Source: Streptomyces sp. CA-278952
GTDB lineage: Bacteria; Actinomycetota; Actinomycetes; Streptomycetales; Streptomycetaceae
Length of the DNA: 64,000 nucleotides
NCBI RefSeq assembly: GCF_028747205.1
Contig: NZ_CP112880.1
Span: forward strand, 1,984,001-2,048,000
Direction of reading: 5' to 3'
The notes below the pieces were generated by a model, which saw only the letters and a program-made list of their open reading frames with translations, ran no database searches and was not told where the DNA came from. Shown here piece after piece: positions 8,329-17,190 of this stretch. Each line of letters begins with the position of its first letter. The first letter of the stretch is position 1. A program made the translations under genes and the position numbers.

Positions 8329-9843
8329 TTACGCGGTCAGCTTGACCAGCGCCGCGTCGACGCGGACCAGGCTCCTGTCGCGGCCCAGGATCTCCAGGGA
8401 CTCGAAGAGCGGCAGGCCGACGGTGCGGCCGGTGACGGCGACGCGGACCGGGGCCTGGGCCTTGCCGAGCTTGAGACCGTGGGCCTCGCCGGCGGTGAGG
8501 ACGGCGTTCTTCAGGGACTCCGGGTCGCTCCAGTCGGCCGCTTCCAGGTTGGCGCGGGCCGTGGTCAGGAGGGCCACCGGGTCGCCCTTCATCGCCTTGG
8601 TCCAGGACGCCTCGTCCTCCACCGGCTCGTCGAGGAAGAGGAAGTCGACGTTGTCGGTGATGTCGGAGAGCACCGTGACCCGGGTCTGGGCGTACGGGGC
8701 GATCCGCGTCCACTTCTCCGCGTCGAACGCCTCCGGGGCCCAGGGGGCGAAGGGGGCCCGCAGCCAGGGGCCGCAGGCCTCGGTGAAGGCCTTCACATCC
8801 AGCATGCGGATGTGCTCGGCGTTGATGTGCTCGCACTTCTTGAGGTCGAAGCGGGCCGGGTTGGCGTTGACGTCCTTGATGTCGAACGCGGCGACCAGCT
8901 CGTCCATCGAGAAGATGTCGCGGTCCTCGGCGATCGACCAGCCCAGCAGCGAGAGGTAGTTCAGCAGGCCCTCGGGGAGGAACCCGCGCTCGCGGTAGAG
9001 GTTGAGCGAGGCCTGCGGGTCGCGCTTGGAGAGCTTCTTGTTGCCCTCGCCCATGACGTACGGCAGGTGGCCGAAGGCGGGGGTGTCCTTGGCGATGCCC
9101 AGCTCGATGAGCGCCCGGTACAGGGCGATCTGGCGCGGGGTGGAGGAGAGCAGGTCCTCGCCGCGCAGGACGTGGGTGATCTCCATCAGCGCGTCGTCGA
9201 CCGGGTTGACCAGCGTGTAGAGCGGGGCCCCGTTGGCGCGGACGATGCCGTAGTCCGGGACGTTCTCCGGCTGGACGGTGATGTCGCCGCGGACCAGGTC
9301 GGTGAAGGTGATGGCCTCGTCGGGCATCCGGAAGCGGACGATCGAGCTGCGGCCCTCGGCCTCGTACGCGGCTTTGCGCTCGTCGGTGAGGTCGCGGCAG
9401 TGGCCGTCGTAGCCGGACGGCTTCCCGGCGGCGCGGGCGGCGTCGCGGCGGGTGTCCAGCTCCTCGGTGGTGCAGTAGCAGGGGTAGGCGTACCCGGCGG
9501 CGAGCAGCTTTTCGGCGACGTCCTTGTACAGGTCCATCCGCTGCGACTGGCGGTAGGGGGCGTGCGGGCCGCCGGTCTCGGGGCCCTCGTCCCAGTCCAG
9601 GCCCAGCCAGCGCATCGAGTCGAGCAGCTGCTGGTAGGACTCCTCGGAGTCGCGCGCCGCGTCGGTGTCCTCGATCCGGAAGACCAGGGTGCCCTGGTGG
9701 TGCCGGGCGAAGGCCCAGTTGAAGAGCGCCGTCCGGACCAGGCCCACGTGGGGGTTGCCGGTCGGGGAGGGACAGAAACGGACGCGATGGGGCCTCCCCT
9801 GGTCGAGCGGAGCCGAGAGCTTGGGGAAAGGTGCGTTAGCCAC
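8329..9843 (-). CDS. gltX: Glutamyl-tRNA synthetase
   Basis: Class I aminoacyl-tRNA synthetase attaching glutamate to tRNA-Glu. The 504 residues carry the HIGH-type motif [10 protein letters not shown] (residues ~26-35) and the KMSKS-type motif KKLSKRD. Actinobacteria generally lack GlnRS, so this is probably a non-discriminating enzyme that also misacylates tRNA-Gln for repair by GatCAB; that is inference from the lineage. The ATG start overlaps the end of the FAH gene by eight bases, so the two are coupled. The tRNA-Glu/tRNA-Gln cluster is only 0.9 kb downstream. Confidence 0.97.
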   Translation of the reverse strand: MANAPFPKLSAPLDQGRPHRVRFCPSPTGNPHVGLVRTALFNWAFARHHQGTLVFRIEDTDAARDSEESYQQLLDSMRWLGLDWDEGPETGGPHAPYRQSQRMDLYKDVAEKLLAAGYAYPCYCTTEELDTRRDAARAAGKPSGYDGHCRDLTDERKAAYEAEGRSSIVRFRMPDEAITFTDLVRGDITVQPENVPDYGIVRANGAPLYTLVNPVDDALMEITHVLRGEDLLSSTPRQIALYRALIELGIAKDTPAFGHLPYVMGEGNKKLSKRDPQASLNLYRERGFLPEGLLNYLSLLGWSIAEDRDIFSMDELVAAFDIKDVNANPARFDLKKCEHINAEHIRMLDVKAFTEACGPWLRAPFAPWAPEAFDAEKWTRIAPYAQTRVTVLSDITDNVDFLFLDEPVEDEASWTKAMKGDPVALLTTARANLEAADWSDPESLKNAVLTAGEAHGLKLGKAQAPVRVAVTGRTVGLPLFESLEILGRDRSLVRVDAALVKLTA

Positions 9844-10621
9844 GCTTGATCACCTTGTTGGTGAGAGTGCCGATGCCTTCGATGGTGACGGCGACCTCGT
9901 CGCCGATGTGCAGGGGTCCGACCCCCGCGGGGGTGCCCGTGAGGATCACGTCGCCCGGGAGCAGCGTCATGGCCTCCGTGATGTGGACGATCAGGTCCTC
10001 GATGGAGCGGACCATGTCGCTGGTGCGGCCGAGCTGCCGCTGCTCGCCGTTGACCGTCGCCTGGATGGTGAGGTCGTGGGGGTCCACCTCGGTCTCCACC
10101 CAGGGGCCCAGCGGGCAGGAGGTGTCGAAGCCCTTGGCGCGGGCCCACTGCTTCTCGCGCTGCTGCACATCGCGGGCGGTGACGTCGTTGGCGCAGGTGT
10201 AACCGAGGATGACGTCACGCACGCGCTCGCGGGGGACCTCGCGGCACATGCGGCCGATGACCACGGCCAGCTCGGCCTCGTAGTGCAGGTCGTTCGAGAA
10301 GGAGGGGTACTCGATCGCGTCGCCGGAGCCGATCACCGAGGTGGTGGGCTTGAAGAAGGTGATCGGCGCGTCGGGCACCTCGTGGCCGAGTTCGGCGGCG
10401 TGCTCCGCGTAGTTGCGGCCGATGGCCACGACCTTGTTGGGGAGCACGGGGGGCAGCAGCCGGACCTTGTTCAGTGGGACCTTGGTGCCCGAGAGCTCGA
10501 AGTCGGCGTACGGAATGCCCTTGATGATGTCGAGGACGAGGTCACCGGATTCCACGGTGCCCTGTCCCTCGACGGCGCCGAAGGCGACATTGCCGTCGAT
10601 GGAGAACCTGGCGATGCGCAC
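9836..10621 (-). CDS. Fumarylacetoacetate hydrolase-family protein
   Basis: 261-residue member of the FAH/FAHD1 family, which hydrolyses or decarboxylates beta-diketo acids and acylpyruvates. The family core is clear: [16 protein letters not shown], the metal-binding [13 protein letters not shown] with its E-x-E-type ligands, [14 protein letters not shown], and [18 protein letters not shown] 10621 is the start. It overlaps gltX by eight bases, and this FAH-gltX pairing suggests a housekeeping role such as oxaloacetate or acylpyruvate clean-up. The actual substrate is unknown. Confidence 0.88.
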   Translation of the reverse strand: MRIARFSIDGNVAFGAVEGQGTVESGDLVLDIIKGIPYADFELSGTKVPLNKVRLLPPVLPNKVVAIGRNYAEHAAELGHEVPDAPITFFKPTTSVIGSGDAIEYPSFSNDLHYEAELAVVIGRMCREVPRERVRDVILGYTCANDVTARDVQQREKQWARAKGFDTSCPLGPWVETEVDPHDLTIQATVNGEQRQLGRTSDMVRSIEDLIVHITEAMTLLPGDVILTGTPAGVGPLHIGDEVAVTIEGIGTLTNKVIKRG

Positions 10622-10715
10622 GGGATGCTGTCGCCCCTCACTTGCTGGCTGACTGAAGACTGACGCTCCAGGCTAACGCCGTGGGAGGGGCACAGCTCGC
10701 GTCTGCCGGTGACGG

Positions 10716-10898
10716 CTACTGAGCGACCGTGACCGGGGCTTCCATCAGGATGGTGCGGCGCGGGTTGGCCGTCACGGTCGGCAGGTCGGCGGCGTGCTCC
10801 GGCTGGGGGGGCGTCCGCAGCGCTTCGGCATCCTTGAGGTGCGCCAGCGTGGTGCGCCGGGGGTTGGCAATGTTGCGGAACATCGTCGTCGTCTTCAT
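10716..10898 (-). CDS. Small protein with duplicated ANPRRT motif (60 aa)
   Basis: 60-residue protein beginning MKTTTMFRNIANPRRT. The hexapeptide ANPRRT occurs twice, at residues 11-16 and 44-49, each followed by T/I-L; the linker is helical and then proline-rich. There is no cysteine, signal peptide or membrane segment. Upstream of the ATG (10898) no strong ribosome site is seen, so a nearby start is possible. It precedes the FAH-gltX operon by 94 bp on the same strand. I recall homologues in other Streptomyces but no function. It could be a peptide regulator, a ligand of an NPRR-binding partner, or a precursor peptide; none of these is shown. Confidence 0.7.
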   Translation of the reverse strand: MKTTTMFRNIANPRRTTLAHLKDAEALRTPPQPEHAADLPTVTANPRRTILMEAPVTVAQ

Positions 10899-11482
10899 CT
10901 GCCGTCAGGACCCTGTCGGTGAGGGCGTCGCTCGTCGCGGCGCCGGCTTGTCGGATTCGCCATCCCTGTAAAGCGTCAGGCTAAACATCCGATTCCCCGC
11001 CGGAGCCGGGATGAGGCGACGATCATCATGTGAGTTTGCTCACGAACTAATCGACAATTGACCCATTACGGACAGTAGGCCATGGTCCAGAAAACGGACA
11101 ATGCATCACTGAATCCACTATTCCGCTCCTGATCATCGCGTCTGGGACACCCCCCGCCCCTAGGTGAGTCCTCCGTAATAGTCCGTTTTAACCACGATCA
11201 CTCTCCACCGTTTGTTACCCGCCCATCACAACGTGTCACGCAGGTCACAGCCCGGTACATGGCCCTTGTTGGAGATCCTGCACTGTGCTGGAATTCCACG
11301 CACCGCCGCGGGTTTCAGGCCGGCGCGCAGGGGCGCAACGCAGCGCCGAGTGGCGGCGGGAGGGGGAAGTACGCCGGTCACTCACACGACCACCCATGGG
11401 GCGCGTCCAGCGCCCCACGACGCCGACACCGTTCTTGTCCGCACACGCGGGCGGGACGCCTGGTCCAGAGGTTGCGACGCTA
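10899..11482. other. 584-bp intergenic region before the first conservon
   Basis: No convincing ORF. It holds an inverted repeat GTGAG-TTTG-CTCAC (11030-11043), a comparatively AT-rich stretch (about 11040-11220), and two copies of ACGGACA about 25 bp apart (near 11069 and 11095). Promoters for the minus-strand small gene and for cvnA1 must lie here, but no clear -35/-10 pair was identified. Confidence 0.5.
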
Positions 11483-14400
11483 GTGCAGGGACGTTTCAAG
11501 AGGGATGGCAGCGCTCCGGCGGAACAGGAGCCGCGCGGCGGGACCGACCGCGGTTCCTCGCCCCAGCACGCCCAGAACCCCGGGCCGGCCGCTGCCGGCG
11601 ACAACAGCGACCGCGCGCAGCGCTCGGGCTCCACGACGAGCGGCGGCGCGGAGCCGAACACGCCCGCACAACCGCGCGGCCCGGTCGACACGGGTTCGCG
11701 CATAGCGCTCCGTAACTGGCGCATCAGCACGCGACTGGTCTCGCTCCTCGCCCTTCCCGTGGTCGCCGCGACCAGCCTGGGCGGTCTGCGGATCAACGAG
11801 TCCATGAACGACAGCCAGCAGCTGCAGCACATGCAGCTGCTGACCAAGATGACCAAGCAGGCGACCACGCTCGCCCAGGCGCTCCAGATGGAGCGCGACC
11901 AGTCGGCCGGTCCGCTGTCCAACAAGTCCAAGCCCACCGACTACAAGGTCGCCGGGCCCCGGGACAAGACCGACCGGGCCAAGGACGCCTTCCTCGACGA
12001 GACCGACTCGATCGGTGACTCCGAGGGCGACGAGGCGCTCGACAGCATCCACGCGAGCATCTCGCAGATCGCCTCCCAGCTCGGCACCATCCGTACGATC
12101 CGCAAGACGGCGTACGAAGAGGGCGCCCCGAGCCTCAACACCATCGACCAGTACAACCAGCTGATCACCTCGCTGCTGAGCCTTTCGCAGGACATGGCGC
12201 AGGCGACCAGCAACCCGGACATGATCAAGCGGACCCGGGCCCTGGCGGCGTTCTCCTCCGCCAAGGAGTACGCCTCGGTCCAGCGAGCGGTCATCGCCGC
12301 GGCGCTGCCGGGCGGGCCGGTGAAGGAACCGCACCTCAACCCGAACGACCGGCAGTTCGGCTCCAACGCCCTCGCCAAGGAGTCCCGGGCCCTCACCTCG
12401 TTCAAGACGATCTACGGGACGACCGGGGAGAGCGCCGAGGAGCTGATGGCTCCCCTGGACAACGGCAACCCGGAGATCAACGCCGGGAACATGTACGCCA
12501 AGCGGATCCTGGACACCACGAACGGGATCGAGGGCAAGCAGGTCCGGTCGTACCTGGACTGGTACGACCAGAGCACCATCAAGATCAAGGCCATGGAGAC
12601 GATCGAGGCCACCCTCCTCAGCGACATGGAGGCCAAGGCCCGCGAGCTGCGCCAGGCCTCCCAGCGCGAGGCGATCATCAACGGCGCGGTCATCCTCGTC
12701 GTGCTCGGCGTCTCGCTCGTCGGCGCCTTCGTGGTGGCCCGCTCCATGATCCGTTCGCTGCGGCGTCTGCAGGACACCGCCACCCGGGTCGCCCAGGACC
12801 GGCTGCCCGAGCTCGTCAAGCAGCTCTCCGAGACCGACCCGCAGGACGTCGACACCTCCGTCGAGTCGGTCGGCGTGCACTCCCGGGACGAGATCGGCCA
12901 GGTGGCCGCGGCCTTCGACGACGTGCACCGCGAGGCCGTCCGCCTCGCCGCCGAGCAGGCCCTCCTCCGGGGCAACGTCAACGCGATGTTCACCAACCTC
13001 TCGCGCCGTTCCCAGGGCCTCATCCAGCGCCAGCTCTCGCTCATCTCCGAGCTGGAGGCCCGCGAGGCCGACCCGGACCAGCTGTCCTCGCTCTTCAAGC
13101 TCGACCACCTCGCGACCCGTATGCGCCGTAACGGCGAGAACCTCCTCGTCCTCGCGGGCGAGGAGCCGGGACGCCGGTGGACCCGGCCCGTCCCGCTGGT
13201 CGACGTGCTCCGTGCCGCCGCCTCCGAGGTGGAGCAGTACGAGCGCATCGAGCTGTCCGGGGTGCCCGCCACCGAGGTCGCGGGCCGGGTCGTCAACGAC
13301 CTCGTGCACCTGCTCGCCGAGCTGCTGGAGAACGCGACGTCGTTCTCCTCGCCGCAGACGAAGGTCAAGGTCACCGGTCACGCGCTGCCCGACGGGCGCG
13401 TGCTCGTCGAGATCCACGACACCGGCATCGGCCTCTCCCCCGAGGACCTCGCCGCGATCAACGAGCGGCTCGCGCAGCCGCCCACCGTGGACGTCTCCGT
13501 CTCCCGCCGCATGGGTCTGTTCGTGGTCGGCCGGCTGTCGCTGCGTCACGGCATCCGGATCCAGCTGCGCCCCTCCGACTCCGGTGGTACGACCGCCCTG
13601 GTCATGCTGCCCGTCGACGTCGCGCACGGCGGCAAGCAGCCCCCGTCCAAGCAGGGCCCCGGACAGCAGCCCGGCGCCCCGGGCGGTCTGCTCGCGGGCA
13701 GCGGGAACGGCGCCGGCAACGGCCAGCGCGCGGGCCTGGGCGGCGGACCGGCCGGTCCGGGCGCCAAGAGCCTCGGCGGTGGACCGGGCGCCCAGCGCGG
13801 CCAGGTCGGCGCGGGCGCGGGTCCCCGGGCGGCACTGCCGGCCCGGGAGACCGGTGCGGGCCGTCCGCAGGACCCTCAGGGCGGCGGCCAGCCGGACAAC
13901 GGCGGACCGGGCCAGGACTTCCCCGGTCAGGGTCCGGCGCCCCAGCGCCAGGGCGGCGGCCTCTCCGGCGCCTTCGGCAACAGCGCCCGGCTCGGCGCCC
14001 GCGGCGGCCAGGGCGGCCCGCAGGGCGAGGCCCCGGGCCGCGGTGACGCGACCAACCTGTTCGGGCACGGCGCTCCGCCCTCCCCCGGGCAGAACGGGCG
14101 CCCGGGTCAGTTCGCACCGCAGAACCCGCAGAACCCGTCCGGCTGGCAGAACCAGTCGAACCAGCAGAACCAGCAGGCCCCCGGAGCGCAGCAGCCCCAG
14201 GGCCGTCAGGGGCAGGGCGGCCCCGCCCAGGGTGGTTTCCAGCAGCCCGGCGGCCCCGGCCGTCAGCTGCCGCCGCCCGGTGGACCGCGTGCCGAGCTGC
14301 CCGGGGGCAACCCGCAGCCGCAGCGGCCGGCGGCCACCAGCTGGGGCGCGGACACGCCGCGCGGTCACGAGGAGCACGACGCGACCGGGCAGTTCGCCCG

Positions 14401-15301
14401 TCCGGCGGACCTCGGCCAGGACCGGTCGTTCAACGCCCCGCCGAACCAGCGGCCGTCGGACGACCGCCAGGGCCCCGGCGCCACCTCCGAGTTCGCCCGG
14501 CCCGACTTCTCGGCGCCGAGGGCTTCCCCGGACCGGTCGTACCCGCAGGGCGTTCCGCAGGGCCAGGACCCGGCGAGCACCGCGCAGTTCGCGCGGCCCG
14601 ACTTCGGTGTCCCGCAGCAGCAGGACCCGAACCAGCTGGGCCAGAACCAGCTGGGCCAGGGGCAGTACGACCAGGGGCAGCAGCTGCCCGCGCCGCGTCA
14701 GCGCGGTTCGGAGGGCAACGACTTCGGTGCGCCGCTGCCGTCCGCCTCCCCGGCGGGCGAGGCTCCGCCGTACCGTCCGGCGCTGCCGCTCCAGCCCCAG
14801 CAGCCGGAGGCCCTGCCGCCGGCCGGTCCCGGGGACGGCCGTACGCCGCTGTACGACACCCTGGAGACGAACTGGTTCCACGGTCCGGGTCAGGGCGGCC
14901 AGCAGCCGCCCGCCGAACCGCAGGCGCCGGCCGCTCCGGACTCCTCCGATGTGCCGGTCCCGCCCATGCCTCGGCGTGGTGCGGCCGACTCCTCGGTCAC
15001 CAGTTCGTGGCGGGCCTCGCCCAACGACGAGCTCGTACGCCAGGCCGAACGGGTCAAGAAGCCCGCCGCCGGCGGGGTCACCACTTCCGGGCTGCCCCGC
15101 CGTGTTCCCCGCGCCAATTTGGTTCCGGGGACCGCACAGCAGCAGAATCACCAGTCCGGACCACAGGTTTCGCGCGCGCCCGATGACGTGCGCGGTCGTC
15201 TGACCAATCTCCGCCGGGGCATCCAGCAGGGTCGGCAGGCCAACAACGGCCCGCAGACCGGCAGTATCCATCTCGGCCCCACTCACCAGCAGGAGCGTTA
15301 G
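11483..15301 (+). CDS. cvnA1: Conservon sensor-kinase-like protein CvnA1 (nitrate-sensor domain, HATPase)
   Basis: Large membrane histidine-kinase-like protein, the signal-receiving member of a conservon. With GTG 11483 it has about 1272 residues: TM1 (~85-104, in NWRISTRLVSLLALP), an extracytoplasmic NIT-type helical domain to ~400, TM2 (~400-422), HAMP, then the coupling block LFKLDHLATRMRRNGENLL and an HATPase domain (ELLENATSFSSP, HDTGIGLSPEDL, MGLFVVGRL). No canonical phospho-accepting H-box is obvious. From ~715 a 550-residue Gly/Pro/Gln-rich tail follows, with T-x-FARPDF repeats and a C-terminal motif also found in CvnA2. The start is supported by AGAGGTTG eleven bases from GTG, as in cvnA2. 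It heads the operon cvnA1-B1-C1-D1. Confidence 0.92.
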   Translation: MQGRFKRDGSAPAEQEPRGGTDRGSSPQHAQNPGPAAAGDNSDRAQRSGSTTSGGAEPNTPAQPRGPVDTGSRIALRNWRISTRLVSLLALPVVAATSLGGLRINESMNDSQQLQHMQLLTKMTKQATTLAQALQMERDQSAGPLSNKSKPTDYKVAGPRDKTDRAKDAFLDETDSIGDSEGDEALDSIHASISQIASQLGTIRTIRKTAYEEGAPSLNTIDQYNQLITSLLSLSQDMAQATSNPDMIKRTRALAAFSSAKEYASVQRAVIAAALPGGPVKEPHLNPNDRQFGSNALAKESRALTSFKTIYGTTGESAEELMAPLDNGNPEINAGNMYAKRILDTTNGIEGKQVRSYLDWYDQSTIKIKAMETIEATLLSDMEAKARELRQASQREAIINGAVILVVLGVSLVGAFVVARSMIRSLRRLQDTATRVAQDRLPELVKQLSETDPQDVDTSVESVGVHSRDEIGQVAAAFDDVHREAVRLAAEQALLRGNVNAMFTNLSRRSQGLIQRQLSLISELEAREADPDQLSSLFKLDHLATRMRRNGENLLVLAGEEPGRRWTRPVPLVDVLRAAASEVEQYERIELSGVPATEVAGRVVNDLVHLLAELLENATSFSSPQTKVKVTGHALPDGRVLVEIHDTGIGLSPEDLAAINERLAQPPTVDVSVSRRMGLFVVGRLSLRHGIRIQLRPSDSGGTTALVMLPVDVAHGGKQPPSKQGPGQQPGAPGGLLAGSGNGAGNGQRAGLGGGPAGPGAKSLGGGPGAQRGQVGAGAGPRAALPARETGAGRPQDPQGGGQPDNGGPGQDFPGQGPAPQRQGGGLSGAFGNSARLGARGGQGGPQGEAPGRGDATNLFGHGAPPSPGQNGRPGQFAPQNPQNPSGWQNQSNQQNQQAPGAQQPQGRQGQGGPAQGGFQQPGGPGRQLPPPGGPRAELPGGNPQPQRPAATSWGADTPRGHEEHDATGQFARPADLGQDRSFNAPPNQRPSDDRQGPGATSEFARPDFSAPRASPDRSYPQGVPQGQDPASTAQFARPDFGVPQQQDPNQLGQNQLGQGQYDQGQQLPAPRQRGSEGNDFGAPLPSASPAGEAPPYRPALPLQPQQPEALPPAGPGDGRTPLYDTLETNWFHGPGQGGQQPPAEPQAPAAPDSSDVPVPPMPRRGAADSSVTSSWRASPNDELVRQAERVKKPAAGGVTTSGLPRRVPRANLVPGTAQQQNHQSGPQVSRAPDDVRGRLTNLRRGIQQGRQANNGPQTGSIHLGPTHQQER

Positions 15302-15724
15302 TTGAGCCCCATGAGTCAGGCCGCGCAGAATCTGAACTGGCTGATCACCAACTTCGTGGACAACACCCCAGGGGTTTCCCACACGGTGGTGGTCTCCGCG
15401 GATGGCCTGCTGCTGGCGATGTCCGAAGGTTTCCCGCGCGACCGCGCCGACCAGCTCGCGGCGGTCGCGTCCGGTCTCACCTCGCTGACCGCGGGTGCGT
15501 CCCGGATCTTCGAGGGCGGCGCCGTCAGTCAGACGGTTGTGGAGATGGAGAGGGGATTCCTCTTCCTCATGTCCATCTCCGACGGTTCGTCACTGGCCGT
15601 TCTGGCCCACCCGGACGCCGACATCGGTCTGGTCGGGTACGAAATGGCCCTCCTGGTCGACCGTGCGGGCACCGTCCTCACGCCCGACCTCCGCGCCGAA
15701 CTCCAAGGAAGTCTGCTCCACTAG
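15302..15724 (+). CDS. cvnB1: Conservon roadblock/LC7 protein CvnB1
   Basis: 140-residue roadblock/LC7 (dynein light-chain-like) protein, the probable GTPase partner or activator in conservons. It starts at TTG 15302, one base after the cvnA1 stop, with AGGAG six bases before it; the ATG at 15311 is too far from that site. Sequence landmarks are NLNWLITNFVDNTPGVSHTV and DADIGLVGYEMALLV. It differs from CvnB2 at only a handful of residues. It is predicted to bind CvnA and the CvnD GTPase at the membrane. Confidence 0.93.
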   Translation: MSPMSQAAQNLNWLITNFVDNTPGVSHTVVVSADGLLLAMSEGFPRDRADQLAAVASGLTSLTAGASRIFEGGAVSQTVVEMERGFLFLMSISDGSSLAVLAHPDADIGLVGYEMALLVDRAGTVLTPDLRAELQGSLLH

Positions 15725-15859
15725 GCGGCCATCCAGCGGATTCACGACACGATCCCCCCAGGTAATGCCCATAACCCTCACCCGTCAGGCCGCTTTAGTC
15801 CCCTCACCGGCCCCTTGCAGACGGCAAGCCGAGAACCTGCTGTCACGCCCGGAGGATTC

Positions 15860-16267
15860 ATGACCCCGCCACCCGCCTCACCCGATCCGTACGGCGCACT
15901 GCACCACGCGTCGTACGACGGGGAAGGCGACCAGCCGCTGGTTCGTCCTTATGCCATGACCGGCGGCCGGACCCGGCCGCGCTACCAGCTCGCGATAGAG
16001 GCACTGGTCAGCACGACGGCAGACCCCGCGCATCTGGGGACCCTGCTCCCCGAGCACCAGCGGATCTGCCACCTCTGCCGTGAGGTCAAGTCGGTGGCGG
16101 AGGTGTCGGCGCTGCTGTCGATGCCGCTCGGCGTCGCCCGGATCCTGGTGGCGGACCTGGCGGAAGCCGGCATGGTGGCCATCCACCAGCCGGGCAACGG
16201 AGAGGCCGGCGGCGCGCCGGATGTGACACTGCTCGAAAGGGTGCTCAGTGGACTTCGCAAGCTCTAG
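15860..16267 (+). CDS. cvnC1: Conservon DUF742 protein CvnC1
   Basis: 135-residue DUF742 protein. The conserved block is LVRPYAMTGGRTRPRY, then a winged-helix-like region LPEHQRICHLCREVKSVAEV and LGVARILVADLAEAGMV. ATG 15860 is preceded by GGAGG. It lacks the long Gln/Pro-rich N-terminus of CvnC2. The end of the gene overlaps cvnD1 by 20 bases. Its role in the conservon complex is unclear; a DNA-binding or adaptor function has been suggested from the fold. Confidence 0.92.
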   Translation: MTPPPASPDPYGALHHASYDGEGDQPLVRPYAMTGGRTRPRYQLAIEALVSTTADPAHLGTLLPEHQRICHLCREVKSVAEVSALLSMPLGVARILVADLAEAGMVAIHQPGNGEAGGAPDVTLLERVLSGLRKL

Positions 16268-16829
16268 CGGCGGTACGGGCCGCGCCACCACCTCGGCGAA
16301 GATCGTGGTGGCGGGCGGCTTCGGCGTGGGCAAGACCACGTTCGTCGGGGCCGTGTCGGAGATCAACCCGCTGCGCACCGAGGCCGTCATGACGTCCGCC
16401 TCGGCGGGCATCGACGATCTGACCCACACCGGGGACAAGACGACGACCACCGTCGCGATGGACTTCGGCCGCATCACGCTCGACCAGGACCTGATCCTGT
16501 ACCTCTTCGGTACGCCCGGCCAGGACCGCTTCTGGTTCATGTGGGACGACCTGGTACGCGGCGCCATCGGCGCCGTCGTCCTCGTCGACACCCGCCGCCT
16601 CGCCGACTGCTTCCCCGCCGTCGACTACTTCGAGAACAGCGGGCTCCCCTTCGTCATCGCCCTCAACGGCTTCGACGGACACCAGCCCTACACCCCCGAC
16701 GAAGTACGCGAGGCACTCCAGATCGGGCCCGACGCACCCATCATCACGACGGACGCCCGGCACCGGGCGGATGCCAAGAGCGGCCTGATCACCCTGGTCG
16801 AGCACGCGCTGATGGCACGCCTGAAGTAG
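16248..16829 (+). CDS. cvnD1: Conservon GTPase CvnD1
   Basis: 193-residue small GTPase related to MglA/Ras-like proteins. The P-loop is GGFGVGKTTFVG (residues ~22-33), the G3 region is LFGTPGQDRFWFMW (the usual DxxG is TPGQ), and NGFD replaces the classical NKxD. GTG 16248 lies within cvnC1. It is thought to be the output switch of the CvnA-CvnB module. A 248-bp segment (16482-16729) is almost identical at DNA level to cvnD2 although flanking parts have diverged. Confidence 0.95.
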   Translation: MDFASSSGGTGRATTSAKIVVAGGFGVGKTTFVGAVSEINPLRTEAVMTSASAGIDDLTHTGDKTTTTVAMDFGRITLDQDLILYLFGTPGQDRFWFMWDDLVRGAIGAVVLVDTRRLADCFPAVDYFENSGLPFVIALNGFDGHQPYTPDEVREALQIGPDAPIITTDARHRADAKSGLITLVEHALMARLK

Positions 16830-16882
16830 TTCTTCCGCCAGGCGCAAGTCGATATCGGCCTACGGAAGTTGCAGTAGTCACG

Positions 16883-16920
16883 CGGGGGCGGCCTGTGTCG
16901 TTTGACACGATCCGCCCCCG
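16883..16920 (+). terminator. Terminator after cvnD1
   Basis: Outer 9-bp GC stem (16883-16891 with 16912-16920) and inner 5-bp stem GTGTC/GACAC around GTTT. It separates the first conservon from the second. Confidence 0.8.
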
Positions 16921-16996
16921 TGTTCATAACGTTTCGAGAGAGAATTGACTCCACGCCGCCACCCGACGCATCCACTCGGTGCCACTGCGCTCACAT

Positions 16997-17020
16997 GAGC
17001 CCCGCCTTTTGACGGGGCTC
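16997..17020 (+). terminator. Second hairpin between the conservons
   Basis: 8-bp stem (16997-17004 with 17013-17020) followed by a short T-rich stretch; probably a back-up terminator before the cvnA2 promoter region (about 17025-17190). Confidence 0.55.
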
Positions 17021-17190
17021 GCTCTTTATGCCCGTTTTATCTGAGGTCTGGGCCACGCGGAATCGCTGATTCCGACTGTTTGGAACGGGACCGGTCCCCG
17101 TGCTGCAATGCGACGAACTCCCCAGTAGGACCGCCCTGAACGAATAATCCGGCACAGCGTAGGTGCCGACGCCGAGAGGTTGTTGGTCGA

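Noticed and set aside
10622..10715. T-box or riboswitch before the FAH-gltX operon
   Set aside because: The 94-bp gap is too short and has no structured element typical of those RNAs.
11480..15382. Very long open frame on the minus strand across cvnA1
   Set aside because: It is the antisense shadow of a GC-biased Gly/Pro-rich gene. Its product is Leu/Arg/Gly low complexity with no domain, while the plus strand encodes a clear sensor kinase.
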